Source: Sipunculus nudus (Eukaryota; Annelida; Sipuncula; Golfingiida; Sipunculidae). From it: a DNA stretch of 64,000 nt. This document shows, piece by piece, positions 56,413-64,000 of this stretch. The notes under the pieces are model-generated. The model was not told the origin of the DNA, did not search any database, and saw only the letters and a program-made list of their open reading frames with translations. The number at the start of each line of letters is the position of its first letter. Positions within the stretch are counted from its first letter, which is position 1. The translations under genes and the position numbers were made by a program. The stretch is from NCBI GenBank assembly GCA_026874595.1, contig JAPPUL010000095.1:1240001-1304000 (forward strand), in the 5' to 3' direction.

Positions 56413-57393
56413 ATGGAGGCAGTGTTAAGAGATATACAAAAACCGCTTAATCTAATAGGAGAGCGATTCAAAGAATATGTAGTAAGCGAAGATAAAGTAA
56501 TACAAGAGATGCTGGACTACGTATTTTCAAAACAAGGGAAACAAGTAAGGCCAGCCTTATTATTTATAACGTCACAGATATGGGAGAGGGGGTACGAGAA
56601 GGGAGGGTTTCAGGATATAGTAGATCTTGGTCTATGTATAGAATTAATTCATATAGCAACACTAGTACATGATGATGTAAATGATGATGCAAAGCTAAGA
56701 CGAGGCTACCAAACATATAATAGTAAATGGGGTCGTACAGCATCGGTTTTATTTGGCGACTTTTTATTTTCTAAAGCATTTGTAATATTGTCAAAGTTTG
56801 GCTCGCTTAAGATTATAGAATACCTATCGGAGACGACATCGAAAATATGTGTAGGCGAGATACGCCAAAATAGCTTTAGAAATAATTATAAAATCAAAAT
56901 AGAAGATTATCTTTCGATAATAGAAGACAAAACAGCGTCATTAATAGCAGAAAGTTGTCGGGTGGGCTCACTAATATCGTTTTCAGATGACGTTGAATCA
57001 CAAGAGAAGTTATATAGCTATGGTCATAATCTTGGCATGGCGTTTCAGCTCTACGATGACTATTTAGATTTTGTAGGGACTAAAGAGGAACTTGGAAAGG
57101 ACATATTAAAAGATATATTAAACGGCTACGTAACACTACCAATAATCCATGCATTAGATACCCGAGGTGTTGGGGCTGGAGTTTTCATAGAGCTTATTGA
57201 AGGGGCAAAAGACGAAGGTAATTTAGTCGAGCTAGTTGATTTACTAAAGAAGATGGGCAGCATAGATTATACACGTGCTAAGGCAGAATATTATATAAAG
57301 CAAGCTAAGAAAGAAGTGCAGGAGTTTGGGGATGAGAAGCTTAGAATATTGTTAAATGGCGTAGCAGATTTTGTAGTAAACAGAAGGTTTTAG
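56413..57393 (+). CDS. polyprenyl diphosphate synthase
   Basis: Adds isopentenyl units to an allylic diphosphate; long-chain products feed quinones or the lipid carrier for peptidoglycan. First Asp-rich motif LVHDDVNDDAKLRRG, followed by NSKWGRTASVLFGDFLFSKAF; second Asp-rich motif AFQLYDDYLDFVG with LGKDIL and NGYVTLPIIHAL. Bulky residues just before the first motif (LIHIATL) do not suggest an early chain stop, so a long-chain (octa- or longer) product is likely. AAGGGAG seven bases upstream favours the ATG at 56413; the frame is open to a GTG at 56377. RecJ follows after two bases. Confidence 0.92.
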   Translation: MEAVLRDIQKPLNLIGERFKEYVVSEDKVIQEMLDYVFSKQGKQVRPALLFITSQIWERGYEKGGFQDIVDLGLCIELIHIATLVHDDVNDDAKLRRGYQTYNSKWGRTASVLFGDFLFSKAFVILSKFGSLKIIEYLSETTSKICVGEIRQNSFRNNYKIKIEDYLSIIEDKTASLIAESCRVGSLISFSDDVESQEKLYSYGHNLGMAFQLYDDYLDFVGTKEELGKDILKDILNGYVTLPIIHALDTRGVGAGVFIELIEGAKDEGNLVELVDLLKKMGSIDYTRAKAEYYIKQAKKEVQEFGDEKLRILLNGVADFVVNRRF

Positions 57394-57395
57394 AT

Positions 57396-59258
57396 GTGAA
57401 ATATATTTGGGAGGAGAGTGGTGAAGGGGATGAAGGCTTAAAGAAAGAGCTGGCAGCAGGTGGTGCGACAGATGGGACAGATGGGACAGATGGGGCAGAT
57501 GGGGCAGATGGGGCAGATGGGACAGATGGGACAGGAAGTAAGAAATTAGAAGAGAGTGAAGTTAGTGATATAACAGCAGAACTTGGTTTAAGTAAAATTA
57601 TACTGAATGTATTGCTAAATAGAGGTTTTCAGAATGAGTCTTCAATAAAAGACTTTATTGAATGTAAAAAGCCATCCTACGAAGAAACAAATCCCTATAT
57701 ACTAAAAGATCTAAAGAAAGCAGCAATAAGGCTTGAAAAGGGATTAAAGAATTTTGAAAAGATAATAGTTTATGGAGATTATGATGCAGACGGGATAACG
57801 GGTTCGAGCTTGCTGTACATGTTTTTCCAAGTGTATTCCTATTTTAATAAGCGAGCAGTAGTAAGCAAAGTAATCTTACCGGAACGTTTTGAAGATGGCT
57901 ATGGATTAAAGATTAAGGGAGTAAGGGAGGCTAAGGAGTTTGGAGCAGATATACTAATCACAATAGATAATGGAACAAGTGCATGTAAAGAGATAGCATA
58001 CGCAACGGAGTTAGGAATAGATGTTATAGTAATAGATCATCATAGAGTAGATAAGGAGATACCTAAAGCCTATGCTATTATAAATCCTAAACAAAAAGAC
58101 TGTGAATATAAAGATAAAGGTTTATCGGCAGTAGGCTTAGTATATAAGCTAACAGAGGCATTAGGTAAGATGGTATTGGAGGAGAGAGAGAGTAGATATT
58201 TCCAAGAAAGATATATAGATTTGGTAGCAGTAGGGACATATCAAGACATGGCACCATTACGAGGTGAAAATAGGTATTTTGTATCAGAAGGGCTAAAAGT
58301 ACTAGGTAAGCTTTGCAATGGCGCTATAAATAGTAATATGCATGGATTTAAAGAGATTATTAATATAGGCAGAGGTCTTAGTAAGATAACAGAAGACACC
58401 ATAGGCTATGTAATAGGGCCAATGTTGAATGCAGCAGGCAGGATAGGCTCTCCAAGCCTAGCTTTTGAATTACTTACTACAAAGGATAAAGAAGAAACAA
58501 AACGCCTTTCGCAAGAACTATATAACCTTAATAATAAACGTAAACAGCTTACAGAACAATATTTTGAAGAGGCGATACTAGAGATAGAGAAGAATAAATT
58601 ACAAGATGATAAGATAATATTATTAATATCAAATAGCTGGCATCAAGGAATAATAGGTCTTATAGCACAAAGAGTGGTAAATAAATATAAAAGGAATTGT
58701 ATAGTGATGAGCAACCGCGAAAGTGATATATATACAGGTTCAGCACGGGCGTATGGCGGATTTAATATAGGAGATATAATAAGCAAGCACAGTGAATATT
58801 TCCTATATTCAGGAGGACATAGCAAAGCGGCAGGTTTTTCGCTTGAAGAAAGACAAGCAGGCCTATTTATAGAGAGTTTATTAAGTTTGCAGGATAGCTT
58901 GGAGGAAGAAGAAGTTAAACTTAAGATAGATAGCAAAATAAAGCTTAAAGATATATGTTTGGAATTGGTAAAAGAACAAGATAAACTAAGGCCATTTGGA
59001 GTTGGTAATTCAGTGCCAATCTATATGCTTGAGAATGTTAAAATAGTATCTATTAAGGAATCAAGAAGAGGACTTGATACATTGCTTTGTGTTACGGATA
59101 TGGATGCCAAAGAACAAACATTGGTAGCATTTGGACAAACATCGTATATAGAAAATCTTAAGGGCAAAGAAATGGTAGATATAGCCTTTAAGTTAAGTAG
59201 TCGTAACGAAAATATTACTTGTGAAATAGTGGATGTACGAGAAAGTTTAATTGTTTGA
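57396..59258 (+). CDS. recJ: single-strand-specific exonuclease RecJ
   Basis: 5'-3' single-strand DNA exonuclease of recombination and mismatch repair. 620 residues, GTG start two bases after the polyprenyl synthase stop. DHH-domain motifs: IIVYGDYDADGITGSSLL, LITIDNGTS, VIDHHRVDKEIPKAYAIINPKQ, SAVGLVYKL, and VGTYQDMAPLRGENR where the family usually has GTVADxxPL. DHHA1 part: MLNAAGRIGSPSLAFELL, SWHQGIIGLIAQRV, SARAYGGFNI and SGGHSKAAGFSL, then an OB-like end. Residues about 22-45 are an insertion of TDG/ADG units from a 9-bp tandem repeat (57464-57535) that canonical RecJ lacks. Confidence 0.95.
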   Translation: MKYIWEESGEGDEGLKKELAAGGATDGTDGTDGADGADGADGTDGTGSKKLEESEVSDITAELGLSKIILNVLLNRGFQNESSIKDFIECKKPSYEETNPYILKDLKKAAIRLEKGLKNFEKIIVYGDYDADGITGSSLLYMFFQVYSYFNKRAVVSKVILPERFEDGYGLKIKGVREAKEFGADILITIDNGTSACKEIAYATELGIDVIVIDHHRVDKEIPKAYAIINPKQKDCEYKDKGLSAVGLVYKLTEALGKMVLEERESRYFQERYIDLVAVGTYQDMAPLRGENRYFVSEGLKVLGKLCNGAINSNMHGFKEIINIGRGLSKITEDTIGYVIGPMLNAAGRIGSPSLAFELLTTKDKEETKRLSQELYNLNNKRKQLTEQYFEEAILEIEKNKLQDDKIILLISNSWHQGIIGLIAQRVVNKYKRNCIVMSNRESDIYTGSARAYGGFNIGDIISKHSEYFLYSGGHSKAAGFSLEERQAGLFIESLLSLQDSLEEEEVKLKIDSKIKLKDICLELVKEQDKLRPFGVGNSVPIYMLENVKIVSIKESRRGLDTLLCVTDMDAKEQTLVAFGQTSYIENLKGKEMVDIAFKLSSRNENITCEIVDVRESLIV

Positions 59259-59327
59259 AGAATTCTCCCTATTAAAAGATTATCTTAATACAAAAATCAT
59301 ATAAATAACAAAAAAAAAGTATAAAAC

Positions 59328-59356
59328 TTGAATTATTTTAAATAATTAGGTATACT
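59328..59356 (+). promoter_or_regulatory. sigma-70-like promoter downstream of recJ
   Basis: TTGAAT and TATACT with exactly 17 bases between. The predicted start near 59363 falls nine bases before a strong hairpin. No protein-coding gene follows on this strand before the convergent gene at 59633, pointing to an untranslated RNA. Confidence 0.55.
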
Positions 59357-59362
59357 TAGCTT

Positions 59363-59580
59363 AGTTACAGAGGTTGTATTTTGTGTTCCCCTCCCAGTCT
59401 ACCAAAATACAACCTATGTTTTGTTTCAAGCTTATTAAATAAGAGTAAACTGGGCATATGAAGAGAGTGTGCTCGAGGTGGGTATTGAGTTTCGTCAGTT
59501 GATGCACTGTCCTTATATAAACTAAAAGTCTTTTTGTCTGAGTCAGTTTTGCGAGTTTTGTGATAGAGTTTTTGTTTTTC
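59363..59580 (+). ncRNA. candidate small RNA with 5' hairpin
   Basis: Begins just after a good promoter. GGTTGTATTTTG (59372-59383) pairs perfectly with CAAAATACAACC (59403-59414) around a C-rich loop containing CCCAGT. That loop string is complementary to ACTGGG near 59449, so a pseudoknot is possible. The end is guessed from T-rich runs near 59555-59580. It is not obviously tmRNA, RNase P or 6S RNA. Confidence 0.4.
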
Positions 59581-59632
59581 TGATATGTTAAAAGTGATAT
59601 TAAGGATAAAGTCTATGTTTAAAAACTTTGCC

Positions 59633-60010
59633 TTAAATGTTATACTCTTTTTTGTAGAAATACAAAGCAATCTCCAAGTGCTTAACAATGATTTCATGGA
59701 TCTCTTTAGAGAGAGAAGAAATCATCTCATCAGTTTCAGTAGAAGTTATATATTCACTTGCAATGTTAAATATCTTTTGAGTTTTCTTAACATTTCTAGC
59801 TATCTCCTTCGAGCTAACTCCATCATCATACATCTCAACTAGATAATTTAATATGCCAATAACGCTTAGGTTGTTCTTAATTTCTTTTATGTCCCTTAAA
59901 AAATCGTGTATTTTAAGCTCTTGATAAGGATATTCTAACTTTAAGTATTCTTCTAGTTGCTCAATCTTATCAACTAAAATATTGTCTTTATATAAATTCT
60001 CTTTATGCAA
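59633..60010 (-). CDS. hypothetical helical protein, 125 residues
   Basis: Not recognised. Almost wholly helical by composition, with no signal or membrane segment. The segment YLVEMYDDGVSSKEIARNVKKTQKIFNIAS resembles a helix-turn-helix but without a decisive match. The start is TTG at 60010; a strong GGAGGG six bases upstream decides it. Its 3' end faces the candidate small RNA. Confidence 0.65.
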   Translation of the reverse strand: MHKENLYKDNILVDKIEQLEEYLKLEYPYQELKIHDFLRDIKEIKNNLSVIGILNYLVEMYDDGVSSKEIARNVKKTQKIFNIASEYITSTETDEMISSLSKEIHEIIVKHLEIALYFYKKEYNI

Positions 60011-60141
60011 TATTATCCCTCCGTGGATAACTAAATGAAATATGCACTAACCTAATTAATTTATAGATTTATAGCAAAACATGGATACTAGTCGACCGTA
60101 GATAGCAGAAAATTCACATTGAGTAGAATCTAAGAAAAATA

Positions 60142-60792
60142 TTATAACTTTCTATAATCTTCTTTGATTAAGACTTTGCTGTTCATAACAAAGACTTTGT
60201 TTTCTAGGATAAGATTAATTATTTTAGGATAAATATTTTTTTCTAAAGCGTTAACTTTGTGGTGTAAAGAGTCGATTGTATCATCTTTTTCAACAAAGAC
60301 CACCTCTTGAGCAATAATAGGCCCTTTATCATAATCGTTATTTACAAAATGAACCGTACATCCACTCACTTTAACCCCATAATCAAGTACTGCCTTATGT
60401 ACCATATCCCCATAAAATCCCTTGCCCGAAAAAGAAGGCAATAAAGAAGGATGAATATTAATAACCTTATTTTCGTATTGCTTTGGCACGATATACTTAG
60501 AAAGGAAACCGCCAAATACAATTAAGTCAATATTATAAGGACTTATGGCCTTCGTAATCTCGTCGCTATAAAGCTTTGTATTATTCTTATAATTTATGTA
60601 TGGAATTACCTTGACAGGGATATTAAGCTCCTTAGCCCTTATAACACCATAAGCGCTTTTCTTACTGCTAATAACTATAGCAATTAAAGCATTTAAGTTA
60701 TTTTTATTAATGTATTCAAAAAGATTTTCTAAAGTAGACCCATTCCCCGAAAGAAAGAAAGCGATCTTTTTTTTATTTTCCTTAAATTTCAT
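60142..60792 (-). CDS. purN: phosphoribosylglycinamide formyltransferase
   Basis: Transfers a formyl group from 10-formyl-tetrahydrofolate to GAR in purine synthesis. 216 residues. AFFLSGNGSTLENL (phosphate-binding start), VISSKKSAYGVIRAKEL, IVFGGFLSKYI (usually LAGYMRIL), the catalytic NIHPSLLPSFSGKGFYG, SGCTVHFVNNDYDKGPIIAQE with the catalytic Asp, and LHHKVNALEKNIYPKII. Catalytic Asn, His and Asp are all present. The C-terminal 20 residues run slightly beyond the family core. It stands alone. Confidence 0.94.
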   Translation of the reverse strand: MKFKENKKKIAFFLSGNGSTLENLFEYINKNNLNALIAIVISSKKSAYGVIRAKELNIPVKVIPYINYKNNTKLYSDEITKAISPYNIDLIVFGGFLSKYIVPKQYENKVINIHPSLLPSFSGKGFYGDMVHKAVLDYGVKVSGCTVHFVNNDYDKGPIIAQEVVFVEKDDTIDSLHHKVNALEKNIYPKIINLILENKVFVMNSKVLIKEDYRKL

Positions 60793-60947
60793 AATCCATA
60801 AAGAGCAAAATGCTCAAATTTTAAGTTATGTATTTTCCAAGCTATAAAAGGATAATAAAAAGCAACAAAACAAATCCTTAAATTATTATTTAATGGAAAG
60901 AGGTAATTTTCGATATGGTTTTTGGAAGGGCTCAAAATAAGAGCAAA

Positions 60948-61023
60948 ATAAAAAAGCAAATAAGATAAAAAGCAAAATAAAAAAGCAAATAAGATAAAAA
61001 GCAAGATAAAAAGCAAGATAAAA
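60948..61023. repeat. AT-rich tandem repeat before pyrC
   Basis: A roughly 30-bp unit (AGCAAAATAAAAAAGCAAAT + AAGATAAAA) occurs twice, followed by two copies of AGCAAGATAAAA, ending at the pyrC ribosome site. Confidence 0.88.
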
Positions 61024-61034
61024 AGGATATAGAA

Positions 61035-62414
61035 GTGCTGTCATTAAACAATGGTAAAGTATATTTGTCAAAAGAGGGCTTGTGCAGGAGAAGCTTATTA
61101 ATAAAAGATGGTAAAATAAAAAGGATATCACAAAGTGAGTTTAAAGAAGGCAAGATTATAGATTGTAAGTCGCATTGGATACTGCCTGGCGCAATAGATC
61201 CTCATGTTCATTTTCGCGTACCGGGCAATGAAGAAAAAGAGGATTGGCAACATGGCTCAATGGCAGCAGTCTCAGGCGGTGTTACTACGGTGCTTGACAT
61301 GCCGAATACGAGTCCTCCAACAACAACCAAAAAAGCACTTGAGGATAAAGTTGAACTTGCAAGTCGCCATTCACTAGTTAATTTTGGTTTTCATTTTGGC
61401 GTAACTAAAGATAATCTTAAAGAGATAAAGTCAGTACTTGGCAAGGTTGCAGGCCTTAAGGTATATTTTGGTTCAAGCACAGGTAATTTACTTGTGTCAG
61501 ATGCAGAATATCTAAAAAAGGTATTAAATGTTTCCAAAGGCAAAGTAATATGCTTTCATGCCGAAGACGAATTAATCTTATCAAATAATCGTAGTCGCTA
61601 TGGGGCTATGTCGGATAAGATAAATATACTTGATTACCATGAGCAGTTACGAGATAAAAGATGTGCTTATAATGCAGTATCTAAGATATTGGATATATTC
61701 AAAGCCTCTACACAAACTCGTATATATTTTTGTCATGTTTCAACTTATGAAGAAATTAAGCTTATAAATAAATTCAAGATGGAAGGAGGCGAAGGAGGCG
61801 ATGAGCTTACTAAGCATGGCCAAATATATACAGAAGTAAGTCCGCATCATTTATTTTTATCCAAAGAGAAATTAAAAGCCAGTGGCAAAGCTTATTTAGC
61901 TAAAGTAAATCCACCTATAAGAGCAGCCAAAGACCAAGAATTACTATATAAAAGCTTTTTGGCTTCTGATAAGAATATAGATTTAGTAGGGACTGACCAT
62001 GCTCCTCATCTAGCCTCTGAAAAAAAACAAACACAGTACAACAAAATACCATCTGGACTCCCCGGCCTTGAAAGCTTTATTCCCCTTTTCTTAGATCAAG
62101 TTCATAAGAATAATATATCCATTAAACGTTTTGTTGATATTACAAGTACTAACGCTGCCAAAATATTCAAGATAGAGAATAAAGGATTTATAAAAGAGGG
62201 CTTTGATGCGGACCTTATGATTGTTGACCCTAGTATGAGCTATATCATGTCAGATAATGATATTTATACAAAGGCAAAGTGGAATGTCTTTGTGGGACAT
62301 AGATTCTCTTCTAGAATAGTAAAAACGATTGTCGGTGGCAAGGTTGTTTTTTCGCATAATGAGGGTTTTACTTCTCTTAATAAAGCTTTTGGGAAGGAGG
62401 TTAGATTCTTTTAG
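61035..62414 (+). CDS. pyrC: dihydroorotase
   Basis: Third step of pyrimidine synthesis, cyclising carbamoyl aspartate. 459 residues, class I amidohydrolase. Metal ligands: DPHVHFRVPGNEEKEDW (HxH), HFGVT and VYFGSS (position of the usual bridging Lys, KVYFGSS), ICFHAEDE, YFCHVSTYEE, TEVSPHHLFLS and the final Asp in LVGTDHAPH. IPSGLPGLESFIPLFLDQV and DITSTNAAKIF close the barrel. The related allantoinases and hydantoinases share these motifs; with purN beside it, dihydroorotase is the more likely role. GTG start after AAAGGATAT. Confidence 0.9.
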   Translation: MLSLNNGKVYLSKEGLCRRSLLIKDGKIKRISQSEFKEGKIIDCKSHWILPGAIDPHVHFRVPGNEEKEDWQHGSMAAVSGGVTTVLDMPNTSPPTTTKKALEDKVELASRHSLVNFGFHFGVTKDNLKEIKSVLGKVAGLKVYFGSSTGNLLVSDAEYLKKVLNVSKGKVICFHAEDELILSNNRSRYGAMSDKINILDYHEQLRDKRCAYNAVSKILDIFKASTQTRIYFCHVSTYEEIKLINKFKMEGGEGGDELTKHGQIYTEVSPHHLFLSKEKLKASGKAYLAKVNPPIRAAKDQELLYKSFLASDKNIDLVGTDHAPHLASEKKQTQYNKIPSGLPGLESFIPLFLDQVHKNNISIKRFVDITSTNAAKIFKIENKGFIKEGFDADLMIVDPSMSYIMSDNDIYTKAKWNVFVGHRFSSRIVKTIVGGKVVFSHNEGFTSLNKAFGKEVRFF

Positions 62415-62475
62415 CCTTAAACGGCTTTTATTTTAGTATATTAAGCTTTTAGTAGTTTCTAGTTATAAGCCAACT

Positions 62476-62775
62476 TTAAGTTTCTGGAAAATGAAACTCA
62501 GTTGAAAGCAGTTTGCAAAGAGCATCTACTGCTTCCCTTGCATCTTCTCCTGTTGCCTTAATTTCTAACTCGCTGCCATAACTTGCAGCTAATGTCAAAA
62601 CATCCAGTATGCTTTTACTGTCAACTGTAAGTTCCCCTTTCGTTATAGTCAGCTCGCTTTTAAAGCGGTTTGTAAGCTCAACTATCTTTACTGAAGGCCT
62701 TGCATGTATCCCTTCTCGGTTCTTTACAGTAACGTGTTTTGAATAAGTTCTATTCATAGCTAATTTAAGCATCAT
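62476..62775 (-). CDS. HPr-like phosphocarrier protein
   Basis: 99 residues. The phosphorylation-site motif reads NREGIHARPSVKIVEL, with the histidine that takes phosphate from enzyme I. The regulatory-serine region reads DSKSILDVLTLAASYGSEL, keeping the serine used by HPr kinase in other bacteria. No enzyme I or sugar permease is in the window, so a regulatory (phosphorelay) rather than transport role is possible. The start may also be the internal ATG at residue 7; neither has a strong ribosome site. Confidence 0.92.
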   Translation of the reverse strand: MMLKLAMNRTYSKHVTVKNREGIHARPSVKIVELTNRFKSELTITKGELTVDSKSILDVLTLAASYGSELEIKATGEDAREAVDALCKLLSTEFHFPET

Positions 62776-62887
62776 TTTATACTTTTTTCAAATGTCTTCT
62801 TCTTTCTATTATCTATATTAGATTCTATATTTACTTTCCTATTTATCTATCCTACGTTTCTATATTATTCTGCTTAGCTACTTTTTA

Positions 62888-63391
62888 TTAGCTTCTATCG
62901 TCGTCATCGTATTCTCTATATTCGTACCTATCGTCGTCTCTATATTCTCTATGTTCGTACCTATCATCGTCATAGCTATCATCCCATCTCTTTAACCTCT
63001 TTTTAGACATTAATTTGTATGTTTTAGACCCCTTTGTTAGCTCTAAAGGTATTAAAATCTTATACCTTGACTTTGCTATATAATAACCTTTTAGCTTTAT
63101 CTTATCTCCTATAAAAAGCTTTAGCCCTTTAGACTTTATACGCCTAGTTGAACCTAGATTTACGTATATATCTCCTTTAGTAGTCTCAAGGAGTATACTA
63201 TGAGCTGGCCCAAAATCTGCTTGCTTTTTTATCTTCCCTTCTATTGATGTTTCTTGCTTTGCTCTCTTGTCCCGTTTATATGAGTATTTTCTATACCTCT
63301 CTCCCTTATGTCCATATAAATAAGCATCAGAAACCAAAAAACTTAGTGTTAGTAGCATAATAACTAGTGTTATATAGCTGTACGTTTTCAT
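62888..63391 (-). CDS. exported hypothetical protein with OB-like domain and DDDRYEYRE tail
   Basis: 167 residues. Signal peptide (SYITLVIMLLTLSFLVSDAYLYG) followed by a basic linker. The middle (about 50-120: EGKIKKQADFGPAHSILLETTKGDIYVNLG, FIGDKIKLKGYYI) resembles small exported beta-barrel (OB-like) domains that often read GxVxLxxGDxVxVxG. The C-terminal 30 residues repeat DDDRYEYREY. A GGAGGAATGAGG site precedes the ATG. Function unknown. Confidence 0.75.
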   Translation of the reverse strand: MKTYSYITLVIMLLTLSFLVSDAYLYGHKGERYRKYSYKRDKRAKQETSIEGKIKKQADFGPAHSILLETTKGDIYVNLGSTRRIKSKGLKLFIGDKIKLKGYYIAKSRYKILIPLELTKGSKTYKLMSKKRLKRWDDSYDDDRYEHREYRDDDRYEYREYDDDDRS

Positions 63392-63510
63392 AACCTCATT
63401 CCTCCAAAGCTATTTTTTTTAAAAGCAGTATAAGATAATTAGTATAAATATCTTAATAGCTTTCTATCCTACAAGATAATAAAATTATATATTATTAATA
63501 TATAATTTTA

Positions 63511-63945
63511 TTATCTTTTGCCAACAGCGTCTAGATAACTTTGAAGTATAACCTGTGCTGCAAGCTCATCTCTTTTGCCCTTACGCTTTTTTAGCGGTAT
63601 TTTAAGCTCATGCATTATAATATCTGCCTCATAAGACGAAAGCCGCTCATCCCAAAGTATTACCTCAGCTTTTGTATACTCACTTACCATATCTGCAAAA
63701 TATCGTACCTCATGAGTCTTTTTAGTATCATTTCCATTTAAAGATAAAGGTAGTCCTATCACTACACTAGTACATGAATTCTTCGAAAGTATACTACCTA
63801 TAGCTTCAAGTGTTTTCCATTTGCCAACTACATTTATATAGCCTCGTCCACTTGCTAGCGTATTCGTCCCATCACTTATTGCAATCCCCATTCTTACCGT
63901 TCCATAATCTATACAAAGTATTTTACCTCTTTCCTTAGCTAACAT
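63511..63945 (-). CDS. ruvX: RuvX/YqgF family Holliday-junction resolvase-like protein
   Basis: RNase-H-fold nuclease implicated in 16S rRNA 5' end processing and proposed as a resolvase. CIDYGTVRMGIAISD at the start holds the first catalytic Asp, VVIGLPLSLNGNDTKK the family loop, ILWDERLSSYEAD the second acidic site, and KRDELAAQVILQSYLD the third (usually DxxAAxxILQ). About 144 residues from the ATG at 63945, the family norm. The frame stays open to a TTG at 63975, which I do not use. Confidence 0.94.
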   Translation of the reverse strand: MLAKERGKILCIDYGTVRMGIAISDGTNTLASGRGYINVVGKWKTLEAIGSILSKNSCTSVVIGLPLSLNGNDTKKTHEVRYFADMVSEYTKAEVILWDERLSSYEADIIMHELKIPLKKRKGKRDELAAQVILQSYLDAVGKR

Positions 63946-64000
63946 AATTTTAATAATTACTTCCCCAAATACCAATTTATAAATCTCTTTAGTTTACTAG

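Noticed and set aside
59365-59697. 110-residue minus-strand reading frame
   Set aside because: Composition is atypical, there is no ribosome site, and it overlaps the plus-strand promoter, the hairpin and the 3' end of the better-supported gene at 59633-60010.

Overview
The window is about 64 kb of an AT-rich bacterial chromosome. Most of it is ordinary single-copy housekeeping genes, packed tightly on both strands in short operons. The sequence alone does not fix the phylum. The clues are: a small SRP RNA and tRNA-Ser beside dnaX-ybaB-recR; a long two-domain ThyX-like protein; a CobA-HemD fusion; cysteine synthesis through a protein-thiocarboxylate (CysO-type) route; a DUF1015 gene; and many exported proteins of unknown family. 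Together these suggest an uncultivated, possibly host-associated lineage whose genome is eroding. That is inference.

Layout. 0-14 kb: the end of an NlpC/P60-like hydrolase, mnmG, an HU-like gene, a Nif3 homologue, psd, cobA-hemD, msrA, queD-queE, gpsA, a ThyX-like gene and a cation-efflux gene. 14-17.1 kb: dnaX-ybaB-recR preceded by SRP RNA and tRNA-Ser(GGA). 17.3-27.2 kb: a catabolic island in which every gene is broken. Its remnants are a hydroxyquinol 1,2-dioxygenase, a maleylacetate reductase, both subunits of a 3-oxoadipate CoA-transferase, a 3-oxoadipyl-CoA thiolase, a Rieske protein, a Liv-type ABC importer, an aldehyde dehydrogenase, an unidentified gene and an IclR-type regulator. 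Read together they are a dead hydroxyquinol/beta-ketoadipate pathway with its importer and regulator, with a 28-copy 14-bp minisatellite at its head. 27.6-34.4 kb: dnaE, then cysM-mec-cysO-moeZ. 35-38.2 kb: DUF1015, two small unknown genes and an exported phospholipase-D-like protein. 38.3-44.6 kb: two low-complexity proteins, lysA, aminopeptidase P and a CCA-enzyme relative without a recognisable nucleotidyltransferase site. 44.9-49.6 kb: pyk, glyA and two unknown genes. 50.5-56.2 kb: two exported proteins (1292 and 522 residues) built from the same repeated module. 56.4-64 kb: polyprenyl synthetase, recJ, a candidate small RNA, an unknown gene, purN, pyrC, HPr, an exported unknown and ruvX.

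Two genome-wide habits stand out. Short tandem repeats occur in most intergenic gaps and inside several genes, and at least one pseudogene was broken by such a duplication. GC skew also changes sign about four times, always between genes, as if blocks had been inverted relative to replication or the assembly joined them in mixed orientation.

The best leads for something undescribed are the paired modular exported proteins at 50.5-56.2 kb, the sulfur-carrier protein with a 10-residue tail next to a JAMM protease, the CCA-enzyme relative, and candidate structured RNAs near 44.8 and 59.4 kb.
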